Source: Lachnospiraceae bacterium
GTDB lineage: Bacteria; Bacillota_A; Clostridia; Lachnospirales; Lachnospiraceae
Length of the DNA stretch: 64,000 nt
NCBI GenBank assembly: GCA_009911175.1
Contig: QXWX01000014.1
Span: forward strand, 1-64,000
Direction: 5' to 3'
Shown here: one piece after another, positions 41,771-51,210 of the stretch
Numbering within the stretch: the first letter of the stretch is position 1
Layout of the letters: every line of letters begins with the position of its first letter
Made by a program: the position numbers and the translations under genes
The notes under the pieces: model-generated
What the model saw: only the letters and a program-made list of their open reading frames with translations
Told to the model about the DNA's origin: nothing
Databases searched by the model: none

Positions 41771-44196
41771 TGTGGGACGGAACAATGGAAACGGAACAGA
41801 CAGTAGTGAAAATCTCAGTCCGTAATCTGGTAGAATTTATTCTGCGGGAAGGGGACATTGACAATCGTACGGCAGGCAGCATGGAGCGTGACGCCATGCT
41901 GCAGGGGAGCAGGATCCACCGCAAGATCCAGAGGCGGATGGGTTCTGCTTACTGTGCTGAGGTTCTGCTGAAAATACAGTGTCCCTGCGATGGTTTTACT
42001 CTCCAGGTGGAGGGGCGGGCGGACGGGATCATGGCGGAAGAGGGCAAGACAGTCATTGACGAGATCAAAGGAGTCATGCGGGAGCTGGAGCAGGTTCGAG
42101 AGCCTGTGGGCGTCCATCTGGCTCAGGCCAAGTGCTATGCTTACATATATGCCTCCCAGAATGGGCTGGAAGAGATCTATGTGCAGATGACCTACTGCAA
42201 TCTGGAGACCGAAGAGATCAAGCGGTTCCGTCAGCAATATCAGCTGGAAGAACTGGAACACTGGTTCATGGATCTGGTGCATGCTTATGAGAAATGGGCC
42301 GGATTCCAGATTGTATGGAAAAAAGAGCGGAACGCGTCCATCCGCAGAACAGAATTTCCATTTCCCTACCGTGAGGGACAGAGGGATCTGGCGGCTTCTG
42401 TTTACCGTACGATCCTGCGCCGAAAAAAGCTATTTATCCAGGCGCCTACCGGGGTGGGGAAAACGATGGCGACCGTATTTCCCACAGTACGGGCCATGGG
42501 AGAGGAGTTGGGGGAGAAGCTGTTTTACCTGACGGCAAAGACTATCACCAGAACCGTTGCGGAACAGGCATTTCAGACACTTCGTAGCCAGGGGCTGCTG
42601 TTTAAGACCATCACCTTGACTGCCAAGGAAAAAATCTGCTTTTGTGAGGAAACGGAGTGTAATCCGGATGCCTGCCCCTATGCAAAGGGGCACTATGACC
42701 GGGTCAATGACGCAGTGTTCGACTTGATCACAAACGGCTGTGATCTGACACGCAATGTACTGGAAGCCCAGGCGGAGAAGTATCAGGTCTGTCCCTTTGA
42801 GATGGCGCTGGATGTTTCGATATGGGTAGATGGTGTGATCTGCGATTATAATTACGTATTTGACCCGAATGCACATTTGAAACGGTTTTTCTCAGAGGGG
42901 AACAAGGGGGGCTATCTGTTCCTGATTGATGAGGCTCACAATCTGGTGGAGCGTGGACGGGAGATGTACAGCGCGGAGATTTATAAAGAAGAGATCCTGA
43001 AGATGAAACGTCTTGTGAAAGCAGAGGATCCCAGGCTGGCAAAACGGCTGGAGGAGTGCAACAGGCTGCTTTTGGAGATGAAGCGGGAATGTGAAAATTA
43101 TACCGTATTGGACGAAGTACGCCCTGCAGAAGAGGATGCGGGATATCAAGTCGTGGAAAGTGTTTCCCATGTTGCTCTGAAATTGATGAATGTATTCGGT
43201 GAACTGGAACGCTTCTTGGAGGAATGCCAGGATCCGAAGAAACGGGAGGAGATTCTGGAGTTTTATTTCCAGGTCCGGGATTTTTTGAATATTTATGACA
43301 TCCTGGATGAAAATTATACGATTTATACGGAACTGGAACGGCAGGGACGTTTTAAACTGAAGCTGCTGTGCGTAAATCCTGCGGCAAACCTGCAGAAGTA
43401 TCTGGAACGGGGGAACAGCACCGTATTTTTTTCTGCTACGCTGCTGCCCATCCATTATTATAAAACGCTTTTGAGCGTGGAAACAGAGGATTACGCCGTT
43501 TATGCCAGATCCACCTTTCCAATGGAAAACAGGCTGCTCCTTCTCGGGACGGACGTGAGCACCAGATATACCCTGCGGGGGAAGGAAATGTACCGCAGGA
43601 TCGCACTCTATATTCTGGAGACAATCCGGGCAAAGCGGGGCAATTATATGATCTTTTTTCCATCCTACCGTTTCATGGAAGATGTATATGAATTTTTCCA
43701 GATCGAGAGAAAAGAGGAAGACAAGATTGAATGTGTCCTGCAGTCGCAGTATATGGGGGAGGAGGCGAGAGAGATTTTTCTGGAAACCTTTGAGGAGGCC
43801 CGGGAGGATTCTCTGGCGGGCTTCTGCGTGATGGGCGGCATATTCTCGGAGGGAATCGACCTGACAAGGGACCGTCTGATCGGAGCCGTGATCGTGGGGA
43901 CAGGGCTGCCCCAGGTCTGCAATGACCGGGAAATCCTGCGTTCCTACTTTGACGGCAGGAAACTGTCCGGCTTTGACTATGCCTATCTGTATCCCGGCAT
44001 GAATAAGGTCCTGCAGTCTGCCGGGCGTGTGATCCGCACGGAGGAGGACCGGGGCGTGATTCTTCTGCTGGATGAGCGGTTTTTAGGAGCCAGGTACCAG
44101 GGCACATTTCCAAGGGAATGGAGCGGCATACAAACCTGCAGACTGGGGGATTTGAGTGAGAAACTAAAAAATTTCTGGGGAAACGGAAGGATTTAG
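41767..44196 (+). CDS. PD-(D/E)XK nuclease fused to a Rad3/DinG-type helicase
   Basis: The 809-residue protein combines an N-terminal PD-(D/E)XK nuclease (about 10-180, GRADGIM and VIDEIKG) with a superfamily 2 Rad3/XPD helicase (Walker A APTGVGKTMAT, DEAH box LIDEAHNLVE, motif VI-like LQSAGRVIRTEEDRGV). Cysteines at about 295-345 (C-F-C-E-E-T-E-C-N-P-D-A-C, then C) suggest an iron-sulfur cluster. Such proteins act in DNA repair. The start is ATG 41767, overlapping the kinase stop, or ATG 41785. Its tie to the two-component genes is unusual. Confidence 0.92.
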   Translation: MMWDGTMETEQTVVKISVRNLVEFILREGDIDNRTAGSMERDAMLQGSRIHRKIQRRMGSAYCAEVLLKIQCPCDGFTLQVEGRADGIMAEEGKTVIDEIKGVMRELEQVREPVGVHLAQAKCYAYIYASQNGLEEIYVQMTYCNLETEEIKRFRQQYQLEELEHWFMDLVHAYEKWAGFQIVWKKERNASIRRTEFPFPYREGQRDLAASVYRTILRRKKLFIQAPTGVGKTMATVFPTVRAMGEELGEKLFYLTAKTITRTVAEQAFQTLRSQGLLFKTITLTAKEKICFCEETECNPDACPYAKGHYDRVNDAVFDLITNGCDLTRNVLEAQAEKYQVCPFEMALDVSIWVDGVICDYNYVFDPNAHLKRFFSEGNKGGYLFLIDEAHNLVERGREMYSAEIYKEEILKMKRLVKAEDPRLAKRLEECNRLLLEMKRECENYTVLDEVRPAEEDAGYQVVESVSHVALKLMNVFGELERFLEECQDPKKREEILEFYFQVRDFLNIYDILDENYTIYTELERQGRFKLKLLCVNPAANLQKYLERGNSTVFFSATLLPIHYYKTLLSVETEDYAVYARSTFPMENRLLLLGTDVSTRYTLRGKEMYRRIALYILETIRAKRGNYMIFFPSYRFMEDVYEFFQIERKEEDKIECVLQSQYMGEEAREIFLETFEEAREDSLAGFCVMGGIFSEGIDLTRDRLIGAVIVGTGLPQVCNDREILRSYFDGRKLSGFDYAYLYPGMNKVLQSAGRVIRTEEDRGVILLLDERFLGARYQGTFPREWSGIQTCRLGDLSEKLKNFWGNGRI

Positions 44197-44216
44197 CCGA
44201 AATCCCATATTTTTCT

Positions 44217-44242
44217 TAACTTTTTAGGCAATGGGCCGATAT
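44217..44242 (+). promoter_or_regulatory. Probable sigma-D (sigma-28, flagellar) promoter
   Basis: GCCGATAT (44235-44242) is an exact match to the B. subtilis sigma-D -10 consensus. TAAC (44217-44220), 14 bp upstream, is a 3-of-4 match to the -35 element TAAA. A weaker sigma-A reading (TTAACT, 18 bp, TATAAC) is also possible. Confidence 0.6.
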
Positions 44243-44297
44243 AACTAACAGAGGATAATAATTGGTTTTCCTAATGAAAAGAAAAGGAGGAAATGAA

Positions 44298-44933
44298 GTG
44301 AAAATCGGTGATAATTATCAAAATATCCAGAACAATTATGCTTATGTTAATGCGAATAATGTAGCGGCAGCTTCCAAGGTTGCCGCGGAGAAGAAGGATG
44401 GATCAGCGGATGCGGCGGCAGTGGGTGCGGCAACCCCGAATACAGACCGTGCGGAATTCAGCGCTGATACAAAGGTTACAAACAAGATGAGTGATTCCGA
44501 GAGGGCGGCTCTGGTAGAAAGCCTGAAGTCAGACCTGGACAACCAGATGTCACGCTTCACCAACATGATGATGCAGACATTCAACAAGCAGGGAATCACA
44601 GGCCTTACAGCAGGCAGCGACGCATTCTGGCGTCAGATCGCAAGCGGCAACTTTACCGTAGATGCTCAGACCAAGGCAGAGGCTCAGCAGGCTATTTCCG
44701 AAGACGGATACTGGGGAGTAAAGCAGACCTCACAGAGAATCTTCGACATGGCGAAGGCGCTTGCAGGAGACGATCCCGCTAAGATGAAAAAGATGCAGGA
44801 CGCGGTGGAAAAAGGTTTCGAGCAGGCAACTGCTTCTTGGGGCAAGGCCCTTCCGGGTATCTGCGATGATACGCACAGCGCAATCAATGGAATGTTTGAA
44901 GAATATTATAAGAACGCAGGTGTGGAAAAATAA
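44298..44933 (+). CDS. Protein of unknown function, probably in the motility regulon
   Basis: The 211-residue soluble protein has no signal peptide or membrane helix. It has an Asn/Tyr-rich start (NYQNIQNNYAYVNANN), an Ala-rich disordered stretch (about 22-50) and a helical domain (about 60-205, MSDSERAALVESLKSDLDNQ, GYWGVKQTSQRIFDMAKAL). GTG 44298 is the start: AAGGAGG lies 7 bp upstream. The sigma-D type promoter suggests coexpression with flagellar or chemotaxis genes, and such Asn-rich proteins occur in flagellated Lachnospiraceae (from memory). No flagellar gene is in this window. It is monocistronic with a terminator. Confidence 0.8.
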   Translation: MKIGDNYQNIQNNYAYVNANNVAAASKVAAEKKDGSADAAAVGAATPNTDRAEFSADTKVTNKMSDSERAALVESLKSDLDNQMSRFTNMMMQTFNKQGITGLTAGSDAFWRQIASGNFTVDAQTKAEAQQAISEDGYWGVKQTSQRIFDMAKALAGDDPAKMKKMQDAVEKGFEQATASWGKALPGICDDTHSAINGMFEEYYKNAGVEK

Positions 44934-44974
44934 AGTACATACGAAAAAGAGAAAGCATAGTAAAAGATACTGCG

Positions 44975-45009
44975 AAAGGAATGGAGAAACAGCGCTCCAT
45001 TCCTTTTTT
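44975..45009 (+). terminator. Rho-independent terminator
   Basis: AAAGGAATGGAG and CTCCATTCCTTT flank an 8-nt loop and end in T6. Confidence 0.9.
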
Positions 45010-45150
45010 GAGCTGCGGGATATGTACAGCGTCTTTTAGAATATTATATTCGGAATGAGCATATTTGTAGAGAGAGCATCAAAGAACTGGAGGCGTTAGA
45101 ATAATTGAGAAAAAGAAAGAAGTGTTACTATGAGGGCATTTATTGCCGTT

Positions 45151-45188
45151 GAAAACAGACCGGCGCATATACTTACGCCGGTCTGTCA
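45151..45188 (-). terminator. Terminator of the hsp20 gene
   Basis: On the minus strand, ACAGACCGGCG and CGCCGGTCTGT form a stem that ends in TTTT, about 12 bp past the hsp20 stop. Confidence 0.8.
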
Positions 45189-45198
45189 AGATTCGTGA

Positions 45199-45618
45199 TC
45201 ATTCGATTGCAATATATCTTGGCTGTTCTTCGATTGCCTTCGGTACTTCCTTCGGAATACTCAGCCGCAGGATTCCATCGGAGAATGCTGCCTTGATGTC
45301 ATCCTGGGTCAGTTCCTTGCCCACATAAAAGCTTCGGTTGCAGGAGCCAGTATAGCGCTCCTTACGGATGCATTTTCCCTTAGAATCATGTTCTTCCTTC
45401 GCCTCATTTCTTGAAGCGGTGATGGTGAGATAGCCGTCCTTCAAATCTGCCTTGATATCTTCCTTCTTGTATCCTGGAAGCTCCATCTCTACCAGATAGT
45501 TGGCATCATTTTCATGAATATCTGTCTTCATGATCTGCGATGAGGCACTTCCAAAGGGCCTCTCGAAAAATGGATCGTTGAAAAAGTTGTCGATAAAATT
45601 TCTGTTTGATAGTAACAT
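45199..45618 (-). CDS. Hsp20/alpha-crystallin family small heat shock protein
   Basis: The 139-residue ATP-independent holdase chaperone has a short N-terminal arm (FFNDPFFERPF), the alpha-crystallin domain (about 35-125, YLVEMELPGYKKEDIKADLKDGYLTITA, SFYVGKELTQDDIKAAFSDGILRLSIPK) and a C-terminal I-x-I-like end (YIAIE). The upstream CIRCE element and overlapping promoter show HrcA control. It is monocistronic. Confidence 0.95.
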   Translation of the reverse strand: MLLSNRNFIDNFFNDPFFERPFGSASSQIMKTDIHENDANYLVEMELPGYKKEDIKADLKDGYLTITASRNEAKEEHDSKGKCIRKERYTGSCNRSFYVGKELTQDDIKAAFSDGILRLSIPKEVPKAIEEQPRYIAIE

Positions 45619-45673
45619 ATGTCATCCCTCCATGTGTGATTTGAAAAAGTATTGTTATCTTTGTTCTATAAGA

Positions 45674-45702
45674 ACTATAGCACAAATTATTAGCACTGTC
45701 AA
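45674..45702 (-). promoter_or_regulatory. Sigma-A promoter of hsp20
   Basis: On the minus strand: consensus TTGACA (45702-45697), 17-bp spacer, TATAGT (45679-45674). The -35 box lies inside the CIRCE element. Confidence 0.85.
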
Positions 45703-45716
45703 CTGATGAGTGCTAA
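45690..45716. promoter_or_regulatory. CIRCE operator (HrcA binding site)
   Basis: TTAGCACTG, 9-bp spacer, GAGTGCTAA: one mismatch from the CIRCE consensus TTAGCACTC-N9-GAGTGCTAA. Flanking AATTA/TAATT extends the palindrome. It overlaps the hsp20 -35 element, so HrcA would block RNA polymerase until heat shock. Confidence 0.93.
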
Positions 45717-45792
45717 TAATTTGTGAAGATTCTATGAAATCATGATCAGGATTCCCAGGTAACAGGCTTTTTATGCAATTTTATAATAGAAC

Positions 45793-45822
45793 TTGCCCGG
45801 AACGGTTCTTTTGCGTTATACT
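45793..45822 (+). promoter_or_regulatory. Candidate sigma-A promoter of greA
   Basis: TTGCCC (45793-45798), 18-bp spacer, TATACT (45817-45822), about 50 bp before the start codon. Confidence 0.45.
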
Positions 45823-45871
45823 TAGAAGGCAGTGCAATAAAATATTTCAGTGATATAGAATGGAGAAAAAA

Positions 45872-46375
45872 GTGAAGGACAAACTGACGAAAAGTGATGT
45901 AAAGAAGATTGAAGAGGAGATAGAGCACCGGAAGCTGGTAGTCAGAAAGACGGCAATTGAGGCGGTGAAGGAAGCCAGGGCGCACGGCGACCTGAGCGAG
46001 AATTTTGAGTACCATGCGGCCAAGAAGGATAAAAACCAGAATGAGAGCCGGATCCGGTATCTGGAGCGGATGCTGAAAAATGCGGTGATCGTGGATGACA
46101 GCTCAGCGGAGGATGAGGTTGGGATCAACAATACGGTAGAGCTCTATATTGAGGAGGATGACGAGACAGAAGTTTATCGGCTTGTGACCTCCATCCGGGG
46201 CAGCTCCCTGAACGGGCTGATCAGTATTGAGTCGCCGCTGGGAAAGGCGATCATCGGACATAAGGTGAATGACAGAGTATATATTAAGGTCAATGACGAT
46301 TTCGGTTATTACGCCGTGATCAAAAAGATTGAGAATACGCAGGAGGAAGAAACAGATCATATACGCAGCTATTAA
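45872..46375 (+). CDS. greA: Transcription elongation factor GreA
   Basis: It rescues backtracked RNA polymerase by stimulating transcript cleavage. The protein has the N-terminal coiled coil (about 1-75, EAVKEARAHGDLSENFEYHAAKKDKNQNE, holding the acidic tip residues DLSEN) and the C-terminal FKBP-like domain (SPLGKAIIGHKVND). GTG 45872 is placed as the start because GGAG lies 6 bp upstream; ATG 45860, 12 bp earlier, has no ribosome-binding site. The protein is 167 residues from the GTG, 171 from the ATG. Confidence 0.93.
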   Translation: MKDKLTKSDVKKIEEEIEHRKLVVRKTAIEAVKEARAHGDLSENFEYHAAKKDKNQNESRIRYLERMLKNAVIVDDSSAEDEVGINNTVELYIEEDDETEVYRLVTSIRGSSLNGLISIESPLGKAIIGHKVNDRVYIKVNDDFGYYAVIKKIENTQEEETDHIRSY

Positions 46376-46395
46376 CTATTTCATTCAGGAGTTTT

Positions 46396-46475
46396 AAAAG
46401 CTGCCTGCCGGGAAATGGCTGCATCCATACAGCATAAGTCATGTGGATGCAGTCATTTCCCGGCAGGCAGCTTTT
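46396..46475. terminator. Large terminator hairpin after greA, bidirectional
   Basis: Arms of 31 bp (AAAAGCTGCCTGCCGGGAAATG..., 46396-46426, against 46445-46475) pair with a single mismatch or wobble. A T5 run follows on the plus strand and T4 on the minus strand. It serves greA and probably the convergent dehydratase activase gene. Confidence 0.8.
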
Positions 46476-46489
46476 TATATCATACCAAC

Positions 46490-46528
46490 CTATGTAGAAA
46501 GTCTGCCAGCGGCAGGCTTTCTACATGC
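46490..46528. repeat. TATGTrGAAAG-type hairpin, copy after greA
   Basis: TATGTAGAAAGTCTGCC and GGCAGGCTTTCTACATG form a 17-bp stem around AGC. No T run follows. Related in sequence to the hairpin between xseA and xseB. Confidence 0.6.
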
Positions 46529-46563
46529 GGGAATGCTGTAACAGACAGAGATTTTTGTTTTCT

Positions 46564-49500
46564 TTACAGCCTTCCATAATTATAATTCTTTTTTAGCGGA
46601 AAAGCAGTGCGGTCAATATCTTCCGCATATCGGTCTCTCTCACCCTGTTTTTCGGAGTCGATCTCCAGGTTTTTATTCGCTGTAGACAGCATCAGCTTGA
46701 TTCGGTTGAGCTGGTTTACTTCGCTTGCGCCCGGGTCAAAATCAATGGCAACCACGTTGGACTGGGGATACAGACGGCGCAGCTCCTTGATGACGCCTTT
46801 TCCCACCACATGGTTGGGCAGGCAGGCAAAGGGCTGGGTACATACGATATTTTCCGTACCGCTATGTATCAGCTCCAGCATTTCCCCGGTCAAAAACCAT
46901 CCTTCCCCGGTCTGGTTGCCCAGGGATACGATTCCCGAGGCCATCTCCGCCAGCTTTTCGATCGGGGTGGGAGGAGCAAAATGCCGACTCGATTCAAATG
47001 CCTTTGTGGCAGGAGCGCGGAACCATTCCAGCGCCCGGATCCCGAGATTCCCGATTTTCGCTTTGGACTTCTCCATCCCCAGATGGGATACCTTGAAATT
47101 CTGATTATAGAAGCAGTACATCAGGAAATCCAGCAGATCCGGGACAACCGCCTCGGCGCCTTCGCTTTCCAGAAGCTCCACCAGGTAATTATTTGCGGCG
47201 GGAAGGAATTTCACCAGGATTTCGCCCACTACGCCGACTTTTGGTTTCTTGACCTCCCGGATTTCCAGGCAGTCAAAATCTCGGATAATATCCCGGCAGA
47301 GCTTTTTGAACCCGCTCCGGGACGGATAGGACTGGGCCAAAAACTGCTTGGCGATCTCAGCCCATTTCCGGTGCATGGCGTTGGCGCTTCCCGGAACAGC
47401 CTCATAGGGGCGCATCCGGTAGACACATTTCATGAAGATATCCCCAAGCACCAGTGCGTAGATTCCACGCAGCACCAGGACCGGGGTCAGCTTGAAGCCA
47501 GGATTCTCCTCCAATCCGCTTAAGTTCAGGGAGATCACGGGGATATGCGCATACCCGGCCTTTTTCAGAGCCCGACGGATAAATCCGATATAATTGGAGG
47601 CACGGCAGCCGCCGCCGGTCTGGGTAATGATCACGGCCAGATGGTCGGTGTCATAATCTCCGGACAGGATGGCCTCCATGATCTGGCCCACCACCATCAG
47701 AGAGGGGTAGCATGCATCGTTGTTTACATATTTTAATCCCACGTCCACAGCCTGCTTGTTGTCGTTCGGCAGCACTGCGATGTTGTAGCCGGAAGCACGG
47801 AACGCAGGCTCCAGCAGCTCAAAATGCATGGGCGACATCTGGGGGCAGAGGATCGTATAGGTCCTGCGCATCTCCTTGGTGAAGGAGATCTTCTTAATCG
47901 AAGCCGGACAGATATTCCGCTTTGCATTGCGCTGTTCCCGAACGCGGATCGCGGCTAACAGGGAGCGGACACGGATTCTGGCAGCTCCCAGGTTGTTGAC
48001 CTCATCAATCTTCAATGAGGTATAGATCTTGTCGGAATTGGTCAGGATTTCCGCCACCTGGTCCGTGGTGACCGCATCCAGGCCGCATCCGAAGGAATTG
48101 AGCTGGATGAGATCCAGGAAGTCTACAGTCTTTACATAATTTGCCGCCGCATACAGGCGGGAGTGGTACATCCACTGGTCCATCACATTTAAGGGGCGTT
48201 CGACCTCGTGCAGGTGTGACACGGAATCCTCGGTCAGCACCGCGATGTTGTAGGAAGTGATCAGCTCCGGCAGCCCATGGTTGACCTCCGGGTCAATGTG
48301 ATAGGGCCGGCCGGCAAGCACGATCCCCCGGTTTCCGGTATCCTTGAGGAACTGAATCGTCTCCTCACCCTTTCGGCGCATATCATTCCGGCACGCCGAG
48401 AGCTCCTTCCATGCGTCATGTACGGCAGAGCGGATCTCCTCCTCTGAAATGGAGAACTTCTTCGACAGCTCTTCCGTCAGACGGTAGGCGATGGTCTCCT
48501 CACTTTTCAAACTGAGGAAAGGATGGATAAAATCCACCTCGCCCTTTACAATGGGATCCATATTATTCTTAATATTCTCCGGGTAGGAGGTTACGATGGG
48601 GCAGTTGTAGTGGTTGTTGGCCTCCTCAAATTCATTCCGTTCAAAGGGGACGGAAGGATAGAAGATATGCCGCGCCTCCTGGTTGATCAGCCATTGGACA
48701 TGCCCGTGGGCCAGTTTTGCCGGATAACATTCGGACTCGCTGGGAATGGATTCGATCCCCAATTCATAGATCTTTCTGGTAGAAGCCGGGGAAAGGAGCA
48801 CCCGGAACTTCAGCTTTGTAAAAAATGTAAACCAGAAGGGATAGTTTTCATACATGTTCAGCACCCGCGGAATGCCGATGGTGCCGCGCAGAGCCTCCTC
48901 TTTTTCCAGCGGAGTATATCCGAAATACCGCTTCATCTTATAGTCAAACAGGTTGGGCATCTGATTGACAGACTTTTCCTTGCCAAGTCCGCGTTCACAG
49001 CGGTTTCCTGTGATAAACCGTCTTCCGCCGCTGAAATGGCTGACGGTCAGACGGCAGTTGTTGGTACAGCCCTTACATTTGGTCATGGTGGTGGAATACT
49101 CCAGCGCCTGGATGTCCTCAATGGAGAGCATGGTGGTGCCTTCGCATTCCGTATAACGCTCCCGGGCGATCAGGGCGGCGCCGAAGGCGCCCATGATCCC
49201 GGCGATATCCGGACGGATGGCCTCGCAGTCCGCAATCTTCTCGAAGCTCCGAAGCACCGCATTGTTGTAAAAGGTTCCGCCCTGTACCACGATGTGGGAT
49301 CCCAGCTCGGACGCGTCGGACACCTTGATGACCTTGAACAGTGCGTTCTTGATGACAGAGTAGGCAAGGCCGGCAGAAATATCCGCGACCTCGGCCCCTT
49401 CCTTCTGGGCCTGCTTGACCTTGGAATTCATAAATACGGTGCAGCGGGTTCCCAGGTCGATGGGATTGCGGGCGTAGAGCGCCTCATGGGCAAAATCCTC

Positions 49501-50901
49501 TACCGAATAGTTGAGAGATTTCGCAAAGGTTTCGATAAAGGAACCGCAGCCGGAGGAGCAGGCTTCGTTGAGCTGGACGCTGTCTACGGTCTGGTTCTTG
49601 ATCTTGATGCACTTCATATCCTGTCCGCCGATGTCCAGGATGCAGTCCACGTCCGGCTCAAAGAACGAAGCGGCGTAGTAATGGGACACGGTCTCCACCT
49701 CTCCTTCATCCAGCAGGAGGGCAGCCTTGATCAGCGCCTCCCCGTAGCCGGTGGAGCAGGAATGGACGATCTCCACACCCTCCGGAAGCTGGCTGTAGAT
49801 GTCCTTGATGGCCCGGATGGTGGTGCCCAGGGGATCCCCTTCATTGTTATGGTAAAAAGAGTACAGCAGTGTTCCGTCTTCGCCCACCAGTGCGGCTTTC
49901 GTGGTGGTGGAGCCGGCATCGATGCCCAGAAAGGCTTTTCCCTGATAGGAGGAAAGGTCCTTCATGGGAACCTGGTGCCGGTTATGGCGGCTGATAAATG
50001 TCTCGTATTCTTTGGTAGACGCGAACAGCGGTTCCATCCGGTCCACTTCAAATTCCATCCGGATCTTGCCGGCCAGCCGTTCCTGCAGCTCACGAAGGGG
50101 CACCTTTGCAGACTCCGGCTTTGCATTGAGTGCGGAGCCGATGGCGGCAAACAGATGGGACTGGTACGGGACGATGGTATGCTCGTCGTCCAGCTTCAGG
50201 GTGCGGACAAAAGCCTCACGCAGCTCGGATAAAAAGTGCAGCGGTCCGCCCAGGAAGGCCACGTGTCCCCGGATCGGCTTGCCGCAGGCCAGGCCGCTGA
50301 TGGTCTGGTTGACCACTGCCTGGAAAATGGAAGCGGCCAGGTCTTCCTTGGAAGCGCCTTCGTTGATCAGCGGCTGGATGTCTGATTTGGCAAACACCCC
50401 GCAGCGGGCCGCAATGGAGTAAAGGGCCTTGTAATTTTTGGCATAGGTATTGAGGCCGGAAGCATCCGTCTGCAGAAGGGACGCCATCTGGTCGATGAAG
50501 GAACCCGTCCCTCCGGCACAGACGCCATTCATGCGCTGCTCCACATTGCCGCCCTCAAAATAGATAATCTTCGCGTCTTCCCCGCCCAGCTCGATGGCCA
50601 CATCTGTCTGGGGCGCATAGTCCTGCAACGCGGAAGAGACTGCGATCACTTCCTGTACAAAAGGCACCTCAAGATGGGTGGCAAGGGTCAGTCCCCCGCT
50701 CCCGGTAATGACCGGAGACACCCGGATGGGGCCTAAGGCATACAGGGCCCGGCCGAGCAGGTCGGAGAGAGTCTCCTGGATATTGGCAAAATGCCGTTCA
50801 TAATCAGAAAATAATACCTCACGGCTGCTGTTAAGTACTGCGATCTTAACCGTGGTGGAACCGATATCGATTCCCAGGCTGTATAAGTCATTCAAATTCA
50901 T
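46564..50901 (-). CDS. 2-hydroxyacyl-CoA dehydratase activase-related fusion protein
   Basis: The 1445-residue protein fuses two BcrAD/BadFG/HgdC-type ASKHA ATPase domains (about 1-290, [15 protein letters not shown]; about 320-585, [15 protein letters not shown]), each with activase cysteine motifs ([22 protein letters not shown]). A Cys-rich segment follows ([10 protein letters not shown]...CERG, about 630-665). Next come a DUF2229 region and a HgdB-like C-terminal part (about 690-1400). Family members use ATP to inject electrons into dehydratases through an iron-sulfur cluster. No dehydratase subunits are adjacent, so the partner is unknown. ATG 50901 follows AGAGGATG. Confidence 0.92.
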   Translation of the reverse strand: MNLNDLYSLGIDIGSTTVKIAVLNSSREVLFSDYERHFANIQETLSDLLGRALYALGPIRVSPVITGSGGLTLATHLEVPFVQEVIAVSSALQDYAPQTDVAIELGGEDAKIIYFEGGNVEQRMNGVCAGGTGSFIDQMASLLQTDASGLNTYAKNYKALYSIAARCGVFAKSDIQPLINEGASKEDLAASIFQAVVNQTISGLACGKPIRGHVAFLGGPLHFLSELREAFVRTLKLDDEHTIVPYQSHLFAAIGSALNAKPESAKVPLRELQERLAGKIRMEFEVDRMEPLFASTKEYETFISRHNRHQVPMKDLSSYQGKAFLGIDAGSTTTKAALVGEDGTLLYSFYHNNEGDPLGTTIRAIKDIYSQLPEGVEIVHSCSTGYGEALIKAALLLDEGEVETVSHYYAASFFEPDVDCILDIGGQDMKCIKIKNQTVDSVQLNEACSSGCGSFIETFAKSLNYSVEDFAHEALYARNPIDLGTRCTVFMNSKVKQAQKEGAEVADISAGLAYSVIKNALFKVIKVSDASELGSHIVVQGGTFYNNAVLRSFEKIADCEAIRPDIAGIMGAFGAALIARERYTECEGTTMLSIEDIQALEYSTTMTKCKGCTNNCRLTVSHFSGGRRFITGNRCERGLGKEKSVNQMPNLFDYKMKRYFGYTPLEKEEALRGTIGIPRVLNMYENYPFWFTFFTKLKFRVLLSPASTRKIYELGIESIPSESECYPAKLAHGHVQWLINQEARHIFYPSVPFERNEFEEANNHYNCPIVTSYPENIKNNMDPIVKGEVDFIHPFLSLKSEETIAYRLTEELSKKFSISEEEIRSAVHDAWKELSACRNDMRRKGEETIQFLKDTGNRGIVLAGRPYHIDPEVNHGLPELITSYNIAVLTEDSVSHLHEVERPLNVMDQWMYHSRLYAAANYVKTVDFLDLIQLNSFGCGLDAVTTDQVAEILTNSDKIYTSLKIDEVNNLGAARIRVRSLLAAIRVREQRNAKRNICPASIKKISFTKEMRRTYTILCPQMSPMHFELLEPAFRASGYNIAVLPNDNKQAVDVGLKYVNNDACYPSLMVVGQIMEAILSGDYDTDHLAVIITQTGGGCRASNYIGFIRRALKKAGYAHIPVISLNLSGLEENPGFKLTPVLVLRGIYALVLGDIFMKCVYRMRPYEAVPGSANAMHRKWAEIAKQFLAQSYPSRSGFKKLCRDIIRDFDCLEIREVKKPKVGVVGEILVKFLPAANNYLVELLESEGAEAVVPDLLDFLMYCFYNQNFKVSHLGMEKSKAKIGNLGIRALEWFRAPATKAFESSRHFAPPTPIEKLAEMASGIVSLGNQTGEGWFLTGEMLELIHSGTENIVCTQPFACLPNHVVGKGVIKELRRLYPQSNVVAIDFDPGASEVNQLNRIKLMLSTANKNLEIDSEKQGERDRYAEDIDRTAFPLKKNYNYGRL

Positions 50902-50982
50902 ATGATTTCCACATCCTCTTTATAAAGATTTTATGTCAGTTATTTCCTATTAAATGTTGACTTTCACTCGACAACAAGATAC

Positions 50983-51011
50983 ATTATACGACAAGATTAA
51001 AAAAAAGACAA
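50983..51011 (-). promoter_or_regulatory. Sigma-A promoter of the dehydratase activase gene
   Basis: On the minus strand: TTGTCT (51011-51006), 17-bp spacer, consensus TATAAT (50988-50983). The leader is about 75 nt. Confidence 0.75.
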
Positions 51012-51042
51012 TCGGAAATGTGATGAACGTTTTTGGCAGGAA

Positions 51043-51158
51043 TTGATTTTTTTGGGAAAATCATATAATTGGATGAAGTTTTTAGAAAGGACAGAAGGAT
51101 TCCTCTGTGCGGTTGGATGCTCCAAGGAGCATCCAACCGCACAGCTGGAAATTTTTTT
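51043..51158 (+). ncRNA. Candidate small RNA with palindromic terminator
   Basis: TTGATT (51043-51048) and TATAAT (51064-51069) could form a promoter with a short 15-bp spacer. About 35 nt later comes a perfect 40-bp palindrome (51105-51144) followed by a T8 run (from 51151). No plus-strand protein gene precedes this terminator-like structure, so it could end a short RNA of about 80 nt. This is inference from layout only. Confidence 0.35.
51105..51144. repeat. Perfect 40-bp palindrome
   Basis: Arms CTGTGCGGTTGGATGCTCC and its exact complement are separated by only AA. It is followed by CTGGAAA and T8 on the plus strand. With such a tight loop it may extrude as a cruciform or act as a terminator. 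Confidence 0.9.
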
Positions 51159-51181
51159 GGAGCCGCAATAAATGGATAATA

Positions 51182-51210
51182 TTGACAAATTCTGTGCCAG
51201 GTAGTATCTT
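51182..51210 (+). promoter_or_regulatory. Sigma-A promoter of the surface transglutaminase-like gene
   Basis: TTGACA (51182-51187), 17-bp spacer, TATCTT (51205-51210). The leader of about 110 nt contains a hairpin, CCGCAGAGTTCTGCGG. I recognise no riboswitch class. Confidence 0.65.

Noticed and set aside
48523..50232. Open frame of 569 codons on the plus strand
   Set aside because: It is antisense to the dehydratase activase gene, whose domains and motifs are unambiguous; it has no ribosome-binding site and no recognisable protein features. GC-rich coding DNA commonly produces such shadows.
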